Source: Pseudodonghicola xiamenensis DSM 18339 | GTDB lineage: Bacteria > Pseudomonadota > Alphaproteobacteria > Rhodobacterales > Rhodobacteraceae | Direction: 5' to 3' | Length of the DNA: 64,000 nucleotides | Assembly (NCBI RefSeq): GCF_000429365.1 | Contig: NZ_AUBS01000007.1 | Span: 62,001-126,000, forward strand | In this document: positions 1-8,494 of the stretch, piece by piece | Layout of the letters: each line of letters starts with the position of its first letter | Numbering within the stretch: position 1 is the stretch's first letter | Program-made: the position numbers and the translations under genes | Notes under the pieces: generated by a model | Database searches by the model: none | What the model was told of the DNA's origin: nothing | The model's input: only the letters and a program-made list of their open reading frames with translations

Positions 1-845
1 CGCTGGGGCTTGTCGCCTCCGCGCGCCTGGGGCCGGTCTCCCGGTTTGCCGCCCCGCCTCGGGCGTGGCTTGGCGGTCCCTCCTGCGGCGTCTTCCACTT
101 CGGCCTCAAGACCCAGCTGGTCGCGCAGCACGCGGCGGCGCACCTCTTCGACCTCGCCGGCTTTCAGATTGCCCAGTTGGAACGGGCCGTAGGAAATCCG
201 GATCAGCCGGTTCACGCTGAAGCCCACCGCCTCCATCGCGCGGCGGATTTCGCGGTTGCGGCCTTCGCGCAGGCCGACGGTCAGCCAGGCGTTGGCGCCC
301 TGCTGGCGATCGATGCTGACGATCATCGGCTGGAATTTCTCGCCCTCGATCACCACGCCCTGGCGCAGCGGTTCGAAATTCTTCTCTTCCGGGCGGCCGT
401 TGATGCGCACCCGATAGCGGCGCAGCCAGCCGGTGGAGGGCAGCTCAAGCTGCCGCTTGAGCCCGCCGTCGTTGGTCAACAGCAGCAGCCCCTCGGAATT
501 GAGATCGAGCCGCCCGACGCTCATCACCCGGGGCATTTCCTCGGGGAGCGCGTCGAAGATGGTCTCACGCCCCTGTTCGTCGCGTGCCGTGGTCACCAGC
601 CCGGAGGGTTTGTGATAGAGCCAGAGCCGTGCCGGCTCCGGCGCGGCCAGCGGTTTGCCGTCGACGCTGATGCGATCCTTCGCCGTCACGTTCAGCGCCG
701 GGCTGTCGATCGGCTTGCCGTTGACGTTGACCCGGCCCTCTTCGATCATGCGCTCCGCTTCGCGGCGCGAGGCGACGCCGGCGCGGGCCAGCACTTTGGC
801 GATGCGGTCGCCTTCGGGGGCGGGGGGGACGGGGGCTTTGCTCAT
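1..845 (-). CDS. rluB: 23S rRNA pseudouridine synthase, RluB type (3' end cut by window edge)
   Basis: The protein begins MSKAPVPPAPEGDRIAKVLA and shows an N-terminal S4 RNA-binding domain (SRREAERMIEEGRVNVNGKPI) followed by the RsuA/RluB catalytic domain. That domain holds the motif SVGRLDLNSEGLLLLTNDG, whose Asp is the catalytic residue of this family, and LREGRNREIRRAMEAVG. RluB isomerises one uridine of 23S rRNA in the large ribosomal subunit. After the catalytic domain comes a low-complexity basic tail rich in Arg, Gly and Pro, which is usual in alphaproteobacterial members. The C-terminus lies beyond base 1. The gene is divergent from tadA, with 63 bases between the starts. RluB rather than RsuA or RluE is favoured by the tail and length, but the exact target uridine is inferred. 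Confidence 0.88.
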   Translation of the reverse strand, partial: MSKAPVPPAPEGDRIAKVLARAGVASRREAERMIEEGRVNVNGKPIDSPALNVTAKDRISVDGKPLAAPEPARLWLYHKPSGLVTTARDEQGRETIFDALPEEMPRVMSVGRLDLNSEGLLLLTNDGGLKRQLELPSTGWLRRYRVRINGRPEEKNFEPLRQGVVIEGEKFQPMIVSIDRQQGANAWLTVGLREGRNREIRRAMEAVGFSVNRLIRISYGPFQLGNLKAGEVEEVRRRVLRDQLGLEAEVEDAAGGTAKPRPRRGGKPGDRPQARGGDKPQ

Positions 846-908
846 GTATTGCGCCTTAGCTCATCGCGCGGGCTTGCGAAAGCGGGGAATGCGGGGCAGG
901 GAAGTGCC

Positions 909-1361
909 ATGCGATTTACTTCTCATATGGATCGGGCGCTTGCGGCGGCAAGGGCGGCGGGCGCGCGGGGCGAGGTGCCGGTGGGCGCTGTGGTCTGTCG
1001 CCCGGATGGCCGTGTCCTGGCGGTGGCCGGCAACCGCACGCGCGAACTGAACGATCCGACTGCCCATGCCGAGATGCTGGCGATCCGAGAGGCTTGCGCC
1101 GCGCTCGGGTCAGAACGGCTGGTGGGCTGCGATCTCTATGTCACGCTTGAGCCCTGCGCCATGTGCGCGGCGGCGATCTCGGCGGCGCGGATCGCGCGGG
1201 TCTATTACGGGGCGGGGGATCCGAAATCGGGTGGCGTTGCGCATGGGGCGCGGGTGTTCTCGCACCCCCAGGCGCATCACAAGCCCGAAGTCTATGACGG
1301 TATCGCCGCGCGCGAGGCGGAAGAGATGCTGAAGGATTTCTTCGCCGGGCGGCGCGGCTAG
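909..1361 (+). CDS. tadA: tRNA-specific adenosine deaminase TadA
   Basis: This 150-residue protein is a CDA-fold zinc deaminase that converts adenosine 34 to inosine in the anticodon of tRNA-Arg(ACG). Visible signatures are TAHAEM (His53 zinc ligand, Glu55 proton shuttle) and EPCAMC (Cys83 and Cys86 zinc ligands), followed by ARIARVYYGAGDPKSGG, which is typical of TadA. The start at 909 was chosen because it gives the usual family length; the same frame stays open far upstream, but only as antisense of rluB. Its partner gene on the left is divergent, so the 63-base gap must hold both promoters. Confidence 0.93.
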   Translation: MRFTSHMDRALAAARAAGARGEVPVGAVVCRPDGRVLAVAGNRTRELNDPTAHAEMLAIREACAALGSERLVGCDLYVTLEPCAMCAAAISAARIARVYYGAGDPKSGGVAHGARVFSHPQAHHKPEVYDGIAAREAEEMLKDFFAGRRG

Positions 1362-1391
1362 GCGACGACGCCGCCGGAAGGAGGCTGTCGT

Positions 1392-1991
1392 TTACAGGTA
1401 AGTATATCCGAAGGACATGCCGAAATCGCCGGTTTCCAGCGCTGCGTTGCCGCGCCGGGCATTGCGCAGCCACAGCCGGCCATGCACCTGTGTGTCGCCC
1501 AGATCGGTGCCCTCGGGCAGGTGGGCATCCTGACACCATAGCCCGCCCAACCATTCGCTGCCGTGAAAGTTGACGGAGCCCCGCGCCTCAAGTCCCTGAA
1601 GCGAGACATTGCCATAACTCACCATGCCGGAGAAATCGGCGCCGGCCTCGAAGCGGGTGGCGTCGAACCGGCCGATGCCGCGGAATTCCGCGCCCTGGAA
1701 GCGGGCGGGACCGGCGAAGCGGCTGCCCTCGAACCGCGCATCATTCATGAAGCTCGTGCCATCGAACTTGGCGGGGCCGTCGAAAGTGACATCGCGGAAC
1801 CAGCTGATCCCGTCGAACCGGGCGCCGCGCGCGTCGATACCTCCGCTGAAACGCGCGCCGGTGAAATCCACCCCCGTCAGCACGCAGTCTTGCAGATCGA
1901 GCGGCCCGTCGCAGGTGATGCCCCGAAGATCGACGAAATCGCCATGTTTCCAGGGCACGATCAGCCGGTCGCGGATCTCTTCGGGCGACAT
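1392..1991 (-). CDS. Pentapeptide-repeat-like protein
   Basis: The 199-residue protein has no signal peptide. From about residue 25 to 160 it is built of short repeats with Phe or Leu every fifth position (FTGARFSGG, FDGPAKFDGTSF, FQGAEFRGIGRFDATRF), the pattern of a right-handed quadrilateral beta-helix. The molecular function is unknown; such proteins are generally scaffolds or binding proteins. It is the last gene of the long leftward run, and its ATG overlaps the stop of the flavodoxin gene by one base (TGATG), so it is probably translated by coupling. Whether it takes part in the aromatic pathway or only shares the transcript cannot be told. Confidence 0.7.
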   Translation of the reverse strand: MSPEEIRDRLIVPWKHGDFVDLRGITCDGPLDLQDCVLTGVDFTGARFSGGIDARGARFDGISWFRDVTFDGPAKFDGTSFMNDARFEGSRFAGPARFQGAEFRGIGRFDATRFEAGADFSGMVSYGNVSLQGLEARGSVNFHGSEWLGGLWCQDAHLPEGTDLGDTQVHGRLWLRNARRGNAALETGDFGMSFGYTYL

Positions 1992-2458
1992 CAGGCGTCC
2001 TCGCCCATCGCTTCGGCGGCTTCGGAGATCACCGCCTCGGCCCAGGGGAAGGCCAGATCCTCGGCCATGTCGGGGCCGGAGGCATCATGCGCGATCCGTT
2101 CGCCGATCTGGGTGGCGCCTTGTGCTTGCATCAGTTCGGCCAGCGTCTTCGGGCCGAAGTTGAAGGTCTCTTCATATTCGCTGTCTCCCAGACCGAAGAT
2201 GGCGAACTTGATGGCCGAGAGATCGGGTTTCTCCGCCGCGACCGCCTCGGCAAAGGGCTGGGCCGAGGCCGGCAGCTCACCATCGCCATAGGTCGAGCAG
2301 ACCAGCAGATAGAACCGCGAGGGATCGAAATCGCCCGCGCCCATGTCCGACAGGTTCAGACAGTCGACCTCATGGTCGTTTTCCAGTTCCGACTGGATGT
2401 CTTCGGCCAGCATCTCGGCGTTGCCGGTTTCGGTGCCGTAAAGAATGGTGATCTTCAT
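1991..2458 (-). CDS. Flavodoxin-domain protein (MioC-like, FMN electron carrier)
   Basis: This 155-residue single-domain protein has the flavodoxin phosphate loop YGTETGNAE (residues 7-15), an FMN-contacting loop STYGDGELP (55-63) and GLGDSEY (89-95). It should carry one or two electrons on FMN in the cytoplasm. It lies 3 bases downstream of a ferredoxin-NADP-reductase-like gene and in the same run as a Rieske oxygenase. No 2Fe-2S ferredoxin gene is present in the run, so it is a candidate redox shuttle from the reductase to the oxygenase. That role is inferred from position only. The length is slightly above MioC (about 147) and below long-chain flavodoxins. Confidence 0.82.
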   Translation of the reverse strand: MKITILYGTETGNAEMLAEDIQSELENDHEVDCLNLSDMGAGDFDPSRFYLLVCSTYGDGELPASAQPFAEAVAAEKPDLSAIKFAIFGLGDSEYEETFNFGPKTLAELMQAQGATQIGERIAHDASGPDMAEDLAFPWAEAVISEAAEAMGEDA

Positions 2459-2461
2459 GGG

Positions 2462-3691
2462 TCAGCTTTCCTCTTCGCGGGCGCGGCGCAGCATCTCCTC
2501 GCGGCGCGCGATCTTGGCACGGACGCGGCCTTCGGGCGCCGTGGCGGTTTCATGGGCATCAATACGGGTCCAGCCGGCATAGTCCACCCGGGCGTCGAGA
2601 TCGGCCAGGACGGCGCGGCCGGGTTTCGCCGGATCGGGGGTCAGATCAGCCAGAATGCGGCTGGCCAGCGCCTGGGCATCGGCGCGGTTTTCCGGGATGG
2701 TGCCGCGCGGGCCCCGGCGGAACCAGCCAGTTGCATAAAGCCCGGGCGCCAGTACGCCGGCCTCGATATCCTGCGCGCGGGCCAGCAGTGCGTCGCGCGG
2801 CAATTGCCCGTCGGCGCAAAAGCCGATGGCAGTCAGGACCGAGGTGCAGGGCAGGGTTTCCTCGCCCGCGTCCGTCTTGAACCGCATGCCGGTGACGTGA
2901 TCGTCGCCCTCGACCGCCAGCGGCGCCAGGCCGAAGCGGAAGGTGACCCGGCGCGGGCCGGTGGCATGACCGTTGAGCGCCAGCACGGCCTCGATCTTCT
3001 TGGCCTCGGCCGCATCCTCGCTGGACCCGGCCCCTTCGACATGGATGGTCACGCCGGAGAGTTTGGCGAGTTCCTTGATCATCACCGTGTCGAATTTCGC
3101 CTGCGCGGCGGGGGAGCGGCCGGTGATGGTGATCTCCTCGATGCCACTCTGGGTCAGCCAGTCGGTGGCGACGGGGCCGAGGTCGGATCCCTCCAGTTCC
3201 TCTGGCTGTTTCGCCAGCAACCGCAGCAGGTCGATCGCCACATTGCCGTTGCCGACGATCAGCGGGCGCGGGCCCAGATCGGGCAGGGTGCCGGCGTCGG
3301 GATGATCGTAAAGCGCGCGGGTGATCAGCCCGGCGCCCCAGACGCCCGGAAGCGCCGCCCCAGGCACGTCGAGCGGCCGGTCGTTGCTGAGCCCGGCGGC
3401 CAGAACCACCGCGTCATAGGCGCCTTGCAGCGCCTCGAGCGTCACATCCGCGCCCAGCGTGACGTTGCCGTGAAACTCTGCCCCCTGCCGGTCGAAGACG
3501 CGGGCGAATTGTCGGGCGACGGCCTTGGTGCCCTGATGGTCGGCGGCCACGCCATAGCGGACCAGCCCATAGGGCACCGGCAGCCGGTCGATCAGATCGA
3601 CCTCGAGTTCTGGCGCCGCCTTCAGCAGTGATTGCGCCAGAAAGCAGCCCGAAGGCCCGGCGCCGACGATGGCGATCTTGCCTGTGCTCAT
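2462..3691 (-). CDS. Adrenodoxin-reductase-type NADP oxidoreductase (FprA-like)
   Basis: The 409-residue FAD protein begins with the dinucleotide motif IVGAGPSGCFLAQ (residues 8-20), then YGLVRYGVAADHQGTKAV, a hallmark of the adrenodoxin reductase/FprA family. A second nucleotide-binding motif, VGNGNVAIDLLR (146-157), is for NADPH. Members pass electrons from NADPH to ferredoxins or flavodoxins. The family norm is about 450 residues, so this is a compact version. Its start overlaps the aldehyde dehydrogenase stop by 4 bases, and the flavodoxin gene follows 3 bases later. The pair therefore looks like an NADPH-to-flavodoxin electron module for the oxygenase encoded upstream in the same run. 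Confidence 0.83.
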   Translation of the reverse strand: MSTGKIAIVGAGPSGCFLAQSLLKAAPELEVDLIDRLPVPYGLVRYGVAADHQGTKAVARQFARVFDRQGAEFHGNVTLGADVTLEALQGAYDAVVLAAGLSNDRPLDVPGAALPGVWGAGLITRALYDHPDAGTLPDLGPRPLIVGNGNVAIDLLRLLAKQPEELEGSDLGPVATDWLTQSGIEEITITGRSPAAQAKFDTVMIKELAKLSGVTIHVEGAGSSEDAAEAKKIEAVLALNGHATGPRRVTFRFGLAPLAVEGDDHVTGMRFKTDAGEETLPCTSVLTAIGFCADGQLPRDALLARAQDIEAGVLAPGLYATGWFRRGPRGTIPENRADAQALASRILADLTPDPAKPGRAVLADLDARVDYAGWTRIDAHETATAPEGRVRAKIARREEMLRRAREEES

Positions 3692-5193
3692 AGCCCCTCC
3701 ACGGTCGCTGCGGCCCAGGGATGCATCTGGCCGGTGAGATCGGTGTAAAAGCTTTTCTGCGCCATATAGGCGCGCAGCCCCTGACGGCCCTTTTCCCGGC
3801 CGACGCCGCTGTCGGCCTCACCGCCGAAGGGGGTGGAGATCGAGAACTGCTTGTAGGTGTTGTGCCAGATGGTGCCGGAGCGGATGGCGCGGCCGATCCG
3901 CCAGGCTTTCGGGAAATCGCGGGTCCAGATGCCGCAGGCCAGCCCATAGTCGTTGTCGTTCGACTGGGCGATCACATCGGCCTCGTCCTCGAAGGGCATC
4001 ACCACCAGCACCGGGCCGAAGACCTCTTCGCGGCAGATGCGGTCGGTGTTCTTCACGTCCGCCAGGATGGTCGGCAGGTAATAGCTGCCCTTGGCGAAGG
4101 CCTCGCCCTCGGGGGCATGGCCGCCGCAGAGCAGCGTGGCGCCATCCTTCACCGCGCAGGTGACATGGGCTGCAACATCCTCGCGATGGTCCATGTGGAT
4201 CAGCGGCGCGACCTGGGTGTCGGCATCGAAGGGATGGCCGACCTTCAGCCGCTTGGTCGCCTCGACCAGGCGCGGCACGAAGCTGTCATAGATGCCTTTC
4301 TGCACGAACAGCCGCGACCCGGCGATGCAGCTTTGCCCCGAGGAGGAGAAGATGCCGAACAGGATGCCGGCCAGCGCCTGATCCTGATCCGCGTCCTCGA
4401 AGACGATGGTGGGGGACTTGCCGCCCAGTTCCAGGCTGACCGGCATCAGCTTGTCGGCTGCCTGGCGGGCCAGCGCGCGCCCCGTCGTCGTGCCGCCGGT
4501 AAAGCTGACGCGGGCGATGTCGGGGTGTTCGACCAGCAGGTTGCCGATTTCGCGCCCCGATCCCGGCAGCACCGAGAACAGACCCTTGGGAAGGCCCGCC
4601 TCATCGACGATACGGGCCAGTTCCAGCGCGGTGAGCGGCGACCAGGAGGCGGGTTTCAGGATCACCGCATTGCCGGCGGCGAGCGCGGGGGCCACCTTTT
4701 GCGCGTCCGACGCGATCGGAGAGTTCCAGGGCGTGATCGCGGCGACGATGCCCAACGGCTCGTGCACCGACATGGTCAGCGCGGTGCCGCGCTGTACCGT
4801 CAGATCCTCGTCCATCGTCTCCACCACCGCGCCGAAATAACGGAAGGTGCCGGCGGCGGAGGCGGCGAGCGCCGCGGTCTCCCGCAGGGTCTTGCCGGTG
4901 TCGCGGGTCTGGATTTGCGAGATCCGATTGATATTCGCCTCGATCCCGTCGGCGATGGCATAGAGGTAGCGCGCGCGTTCATGCGGCTTCAGCCCCAGCC
5001 AGACCGGATCGGCCTGCGCCGTCTTGGCGCGGGCGATCGCCTCTTCCCCATCGGCGCGCGAGGCGCCCTTCAGCACTCGGTTGACGCTGCCGTCGGCCGG
5101 GAAGACCGAGGTGATCTCGGCCCCCGTCCCCACACGCCAGTCGCCAGCCAGATAAAGCCGCCCGTCCGGCATCCCGTCGAAAGTCGTATCCAT
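3688..5193 (-). CDS. NAD(P)-dependent aldehyde dehydrogenase
   Basis: This 501-residue protein has full family length. The oxyanion-hole Asn is in TPWNSP (Asn157), the general base Glu255 in LELGGKSP, and the catalytic Cys289 in SSGQSCIAG, followed by EEVFGPVL and the C-terminal PFGG motif. It oxidises an aldehyde to an acid. It sits directly after the aspartate-dehydrogenase-like gene (one-base overlap) and close to a TPP-dependent enzyme, suggesting a decarboxylase-to-aldehyde-to-acid sequence or oxidation of an aldehyde released by ring cleavage. The substrate cannot be read from the sequence. Confidence 0.9.
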   Translation of the reverse strand: MDTTFDGMPDGRLYLAGDWRVGTGAEITSVFPADGSVNRVLKGASRADGEEAIARAKTAQADPVWLGLKPHERARYLYAIADGIEANINRISQIQTRDTGKTLRETAALAASAAGTFRYFGAVVETMDEDLTVQRGTALTMSVHEPLGIVAAITPWNSPIASDAQKVAPALAAGNAVILKPASWSPLTALELARIVDEAGLPKGLFSVLPGSGREIGNLLVEHPDIARVSFTGGTTTGRALARQAADKLMPVSLELGGKSPTIVFEDADQDQALAGILFGIFSSSGQSCIAGSRLFVQKGIYDSFVPRLVEATKRLKVGHPFDADTQVAPLIHMDHREDVAAHVTCAVKDGATLLCGGHAPEGEAFAKGSYYLPTILADVKNTDRICREEVFGPVLVVMPFEDEADVIAQSNDNDYGLACGIWTRDFPKAWRIGRAIRSGTIWHNTYKQFSISTPFGGEADSGVGREKGRQGLRAYMAQKSFYTDLTGQMHPWAAATVEGL

Positions 5194-6005
5194 CAGATTG
5201 CCACCACTGCCAGCCGGTTCCGGATCTCCCGCAGGACGGAATAGATCGTCGACACGCTGGTCTTCGCGTTGCCCTTGGAGGGCAGGTTTTCGATTTTCAT
5301 GCTGTAGGTCGCCACGCTCGAGCGAACCTCATAGGCATGGATATTGCCCGCTGCCGCCGGATCGGCGATCAGCTCGACCCGCGTCGCATCAAGGCCCGCA
5401 CCGGCCAGCGCCAGCGTCGCGGCCACATTGGCGTTCTTGGGGAATTGCGAGGCCGCCTCGCGCGCGGTGCCTTCGAAGAAGACCAGTGCGTGATCGAGGG
5501 TATCAAGGTCCGCGACCGCTTCCGCCGGGGTGCCGGCCCAGGCCTTGGGCGGCTTGATGCCGCGATAGGTGACCTCGACAGGCCCCGAGGCGGAGAGCGA
5601 GGACAGAAGGTCGATCCCGCCCACAGCACCCGCCGGCAGCACGATCCGCGCGCCGCCCGCCTTGGCCGCCGCCTTCAGCTCTGCCGCCAGCGCGTCATCC
5701 GACATCGCGCCGATCGACACGACCACGGTGTCGATCCCGGCGCGCAGGACGGTTGTCACATGGGCGGTGACGCCCGCGTGGCCGGCGCATTCCACCACCA
5801 GGTCGGGGCCGCCGGCGATCAGCGCCTCGGCGGTTTCGACCGTCGCGACGGGCAGGGCGGAACCGCCGGTCGCCTCTGCCACCGCCTCGGCCTTGCCGGG
5901 GCGCACCAGCAGCGTCACGCGGGTGACGGCGGGGGCGCCCGGCTGGCTCAGCAGGTCCAGCAGGGTCTGGGCGATATTGCCGTATCCGATCACACCGAGA
6001 TGCAT
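5193..6005 (-). CDS. Aspartate dehydrogenase family protein (NadX-like)
   Basis: The 270-residue protein opens with the NAD-binding motif GVIGYGNIAQTLLD. It also has VVVECAGHAGV and the family block ASQFPKNANVAATLALAGAG near the catalytic domain, all typical of L-aspartate dehydrogenase/NadX, which interconverts an amino acid and an imine. I place the start at 6005 because a good ribosome site (GGCGGAG) lies 8 bases upstream; the frame is open to 6032, but that start would overlap the preceding gene more. It is embedded in an aromatic catabolic run rather than beside nadA/nadC, so its substrate is probably not aspartate for NAD synthesis. That point is inference. Confidence 0.78.
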   Translation of the reverse strand: MHLGVIGYGNIAQTLLDLLSQPGAPAVTRVTLLVRPGKAEAVAEATGGSALPVATVETAEALIAGGPDLVVECAGHAGVTAHVTTVLRAGIDTVVVSIGAMSDDALAAELKAAAKAGGARIVLPAGAVGGIDLLSSLSASGPVEVTYRGIKPPKAWAGTPAEAVADLDTLDHALVFFEGTAREAASQFPKNANVAATLALAGAGLDATRVELIADPAAAGNIHAYEVRSSVATYSMKIENLPSKGNAKTSVSTIYSVLREIRNRLAVVAI

Positions 6006-6009
6006 CGTC

Positions 6010-7683
6010 TTACTCCGCCTTGCCGGCGGCACCGGCGGGCGGGCCGGCGAAGCTTTGGGCGAAGGGGCCGATGGCGCACATGTCGACCTCGATCAGGCGC
6101 GGGCCCTCGGCGGCGATGGCGGCTTCGAGCGTGGCTTCGAAATCGGCCACGTCGTCCACCCGCACATGCGGCATGTTGATCGAGCCGCAGAAGGCCTTGA
6201 AATCCGGGACATGCAGCTGCGAATAATGCCGGCGGCTGTCGTATTGCGCGTCCTGGATGTTCTGGATCACCCCATAGGCCTGATCGTTCATCAACACATA
6301 GACCAGCGGCGCGCGTTCTTCGACGGCGGTGATCATCTCGGCCAGGCCCAGCATGGTGCCGCCGTCGCCAATGAGGGTGATCGCCTTGCGCCCCTCGCAG
6401 GCCAGCGCCGCACCGACGCCCATCGCCACGCCCTGACCGATGCCGCCGCCAAGCGCGTGAACGCCCTGGGTCGGCTCCGATAGCCGGACATAGCGGTTGC
6501 CGAAGGTCGAGTTCGAGATGGTCACATCGCGGACCCAGACGTGATTGCTTTCGCCCACCTTGGCACTGATCGCATCGGCGATGACGCGATAGGCGCCAAG
6601 TTGATCGCGCAGCCGGCCCTCGGCGGTGGCGCGCGCACGGGCGATGTCGAAGGTCAGCTGCGGGTCGGTGTCCAGCTTCTCGGGCAGACGATCGAGCAGA
6701 CGGCGCAGCGTGTCGGCGGCATCGCCATGGGCGAAGACATCGACCGGATAGTTGCGCCCGCCTTGCCCCGCGTCGGCGTCGATTTGCAACAACGGCCGGG
6801 GCAGCGGCATCTGGTTGTTGCGCGTCTCGTTACCGCGCAGGCGGGAGCCGACGACCAGCATCAGATCGCAGGTCTGATACAGCTCCGCCGCATCCGGTCC
6901 CATGTTGAAGGCGCCGAGCGTGGCGGCCTCTTCCTCCGAGACCACGCCGCGGCCGTTGGTCGAACTAACGACGCCGACACCGCGGCGCATCAGTTCGGTC
7001 GCCTCAGCCACCGCGTTGCGGGCGCCGCCGCCCAGCCAGATCAGCGGCCGTTTGGCGGCTTTCAGATGCTCGGCGATCTCGTCGATGACACTGTCGGGCG
7101 CGATCGGGCGCTGGATCACCGGGGCGTGGATGCGCGCGGTGCTGGTCACCGGGCTGCGCTGCACATCGACCGGCACCTCAAGGCTGACCGGACCCGAGGG
7201 GGCGGAGAGGGCGGCAGAGATCGCCGCGCTCAGGGTGCCGAGCGCGCCGTTGGCGTCCCAGATGCGGAAGACGGATTTCGACACGCCGCGCAGCATCTCG
7301 GCCTGTTTCGGCACGTCGTGGATCGGTGCACGGTCGCGGTCGGCGTAGTTGGTGTCGACCTGGCTGGTCAGATGCAGCACCCGGCTGCCGGCGGTCAGCG
7401 CCTCGGCCTGGGCGCCGGCAGCGTTGCCGGCCGCCGTCCCGGTCGAGGTCAGGCAGACCCCGAGTCTGCCCGAGGCGCGGGCGAAGGCATCGGCCATGTT
7501 CATGGCGCCGGCCTCGCCCCGCGCTGGGACGAAGCGGATCCGGCCCTGACGCGCCACGGCGTCGAGGATCGGCATGTTGTGGATCGAGATAACGCCGAAG
7601 ATCGTCGTCACGCCGACATCGGCCAGGGCCTGAGCGATGAAGTCGCCGACGGTGGCGGCCTGCTGTATGTTTTCGTGTTTCAT
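6010..7683 (-). CDS. Thiamine-pyrophosphate-dependent enzyme, acetolactate synthase/benzoylformate decarboxylase superfamily
   Basis: The 557-residue protein has the three-domain TPP fold. The catalytic Glu57 that activates the cofactor is in RGEAGAMNMADAFAR. The TPP/Mg motif runs from IGDGG (GDGG at 439-442) to the Asn of LMNDQAYGVI (466). The central domain has WLGGGARNAV. There is no obvious FAD-binding signature of biosynthetic acetolactate synthase and no small-subunit gene nearby, so a 2-oxo-acid decarboxylase or lyase role is more likely. The start at 7683 (ATG) is preferred to a GTG six bases earlier because an AGAG site lies at better distance. A four-base gap separates its stop from the next start. 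Confidence 0.82.
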   Translation of the reverse strand: MKHENIQQAATVGDFIAQALADVGVTTIFGVISIHNMPILDAVARQGRIRFVPARGEAGAMNMADAFARASGRLGVCLTSTGTAAGNAAGAQAEALTAGSRVLHLTSQVDTNYADRDRAPIHDVPKQAEMLRGVSKSVFRIWDANGALGTLSAAISAALSAPSGPVSLEVPVDVQRSPVTSTARIHAPVIQRPIAPDSVIDEIAEHLKAAKRPLIWLGGGARNAVAEATELMRRGVGVVSSTNGRGVVSEEEAATLGAFNMGPDAAELYQTCDLMLVVGSRLRGNETRNNQMPLPRPLLQIDADAGQGGRNYPVDVFAHGDAADTLRRLLDRLPEKLDTDPQLTFDIARARATAEGRLRDQLGAYRVIADAISAKVGESNHVWVRDVTISNSTFGNRYVRLSEPTQGVHALGGGIGQGVAMGVGAALACEGRKAITLIGDGGTMLGLAEMITAVEERAPLVYVLMNDQAYGVIQNIQDAQYDSRRHYSQLHVPDFKAFCGSINMPHVRVDDVADFEATLEAAIAAEGPRLIEVDMCAIGPFAQSFAGPPAGAAGKAE

Positions 7684-7705
7684 GCTCACGTCTCTTCTGT
7701 GTCCC

Positions 7706-8494
7706 TTAGATGTGCCGGTTCAGGCCGCCCGACACGTCGAGCTGGGCACCGGTGATATAGCTGGCCGCGCGCGACCCGAGGAAGGCGATGGCATTGGCGG
7801 CCTCTTCGGCGTCGCCCAGACGCTTCATCGGAATGCCCTTGCGTTCGGCCAGATCGCGATACCATTGCTCACGGCTGACGCTCTGGTCTTCACGGGCGGC
7901 AAAGCGGCGGGTCCATTGCCCCGATCCGATCAGGCCCATCAGCACCGAATTGACGCGCACATCGGGCGCCAGCTCCAGACTGAGGGATTTCAGCATGTTC
8001 TGCACCCCGGCGCGGGCCGAGGAGGTGCAGACCATATGGCTTTCCGGTTGGTAGGCCAGCAGCGAGTTCACCGCGACGATGGCGCCCTTGGCCTCGCGCA
8101 GCATCGGCAGGAAGGCGCGGATCGGCAGCACCTGGCTGAAGATCTTCAGCTCGTATTCGTCGCGCCAGTCCTGGTTCGAGGTGTTCTCGAAGGTCGACTG
8201 ACGGCCCTGGCCCGCGTTGTTCACCAGAAGATCGCAGCGCCCGAAGGTCTCGTGCACCTCGGCGGCGAAGCCGTTGACCGCCTCTTCGTCAAGTACGGAG
8301 AGCGCCCGGGCGAGCACCCGGTTGGCACCGAAGTCGCGGCGCAGCACCTCGGCCACGTCCTCGAGCCGGGATTCGTTACGGGCGCAGAGCGCGACGCGGG
8401 CGCCGGATTCCAGCAGCACCCGGACCGTCGCCAGCCCGATGCCCGAGGAGCCGCCGGTCACCACGGCGACGGAATTGTCATAACCGAAGTTCAT
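7706..8494 (-). CDS. SDR-family protein with substituted catalytic Tyr and Lys
   Basis: The 262-residue Rossmann protein has TGGSSGIG (13-20) for NAD(P) and the structural NNAG (92-95), so the fold and cofactor site are intact. In the active-site stretch, Ser144 (AVNSLLAYQP) is present. Counting the canonical 13 and 17 residues onward lands on Thr157 and Arg161 (HMVCTSSARAGVQN) instead of Tyr and Lys. It is therefore either a divergent SDR with another acid/base residue or a non-catalytic one. Its ATG overlaps the stop of the extradiol dioxygenase gene (ATGA). A dihydrodiol dehydrogenase role would be expected from the neighbours, but the residue changes argue caution. Confidence 0.82.
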   Translation of the reverse strand: MNFGYDNSVAVVTGGSSGIGLATVRVLLESGARVALCARNESRLEDVAEVLRRDFGANRVLARALSVLDEEAVNGFAAEVHETFGRCDLLVNNAGQGRQSTFENTSNQDWRDEYELKIFSQVLPIRAFLPMLREAKGAIVAVNSLLAYQPESHMVCTSSARAGVQNMLKSLSLELAPDVRVNSVLMGLIGSGQWTRRFAAREDQSVSREQWYRDLAERKGIPMKRLGDAEEAANAIAFLGSRAASYITGAQLDVSGGLNRHI

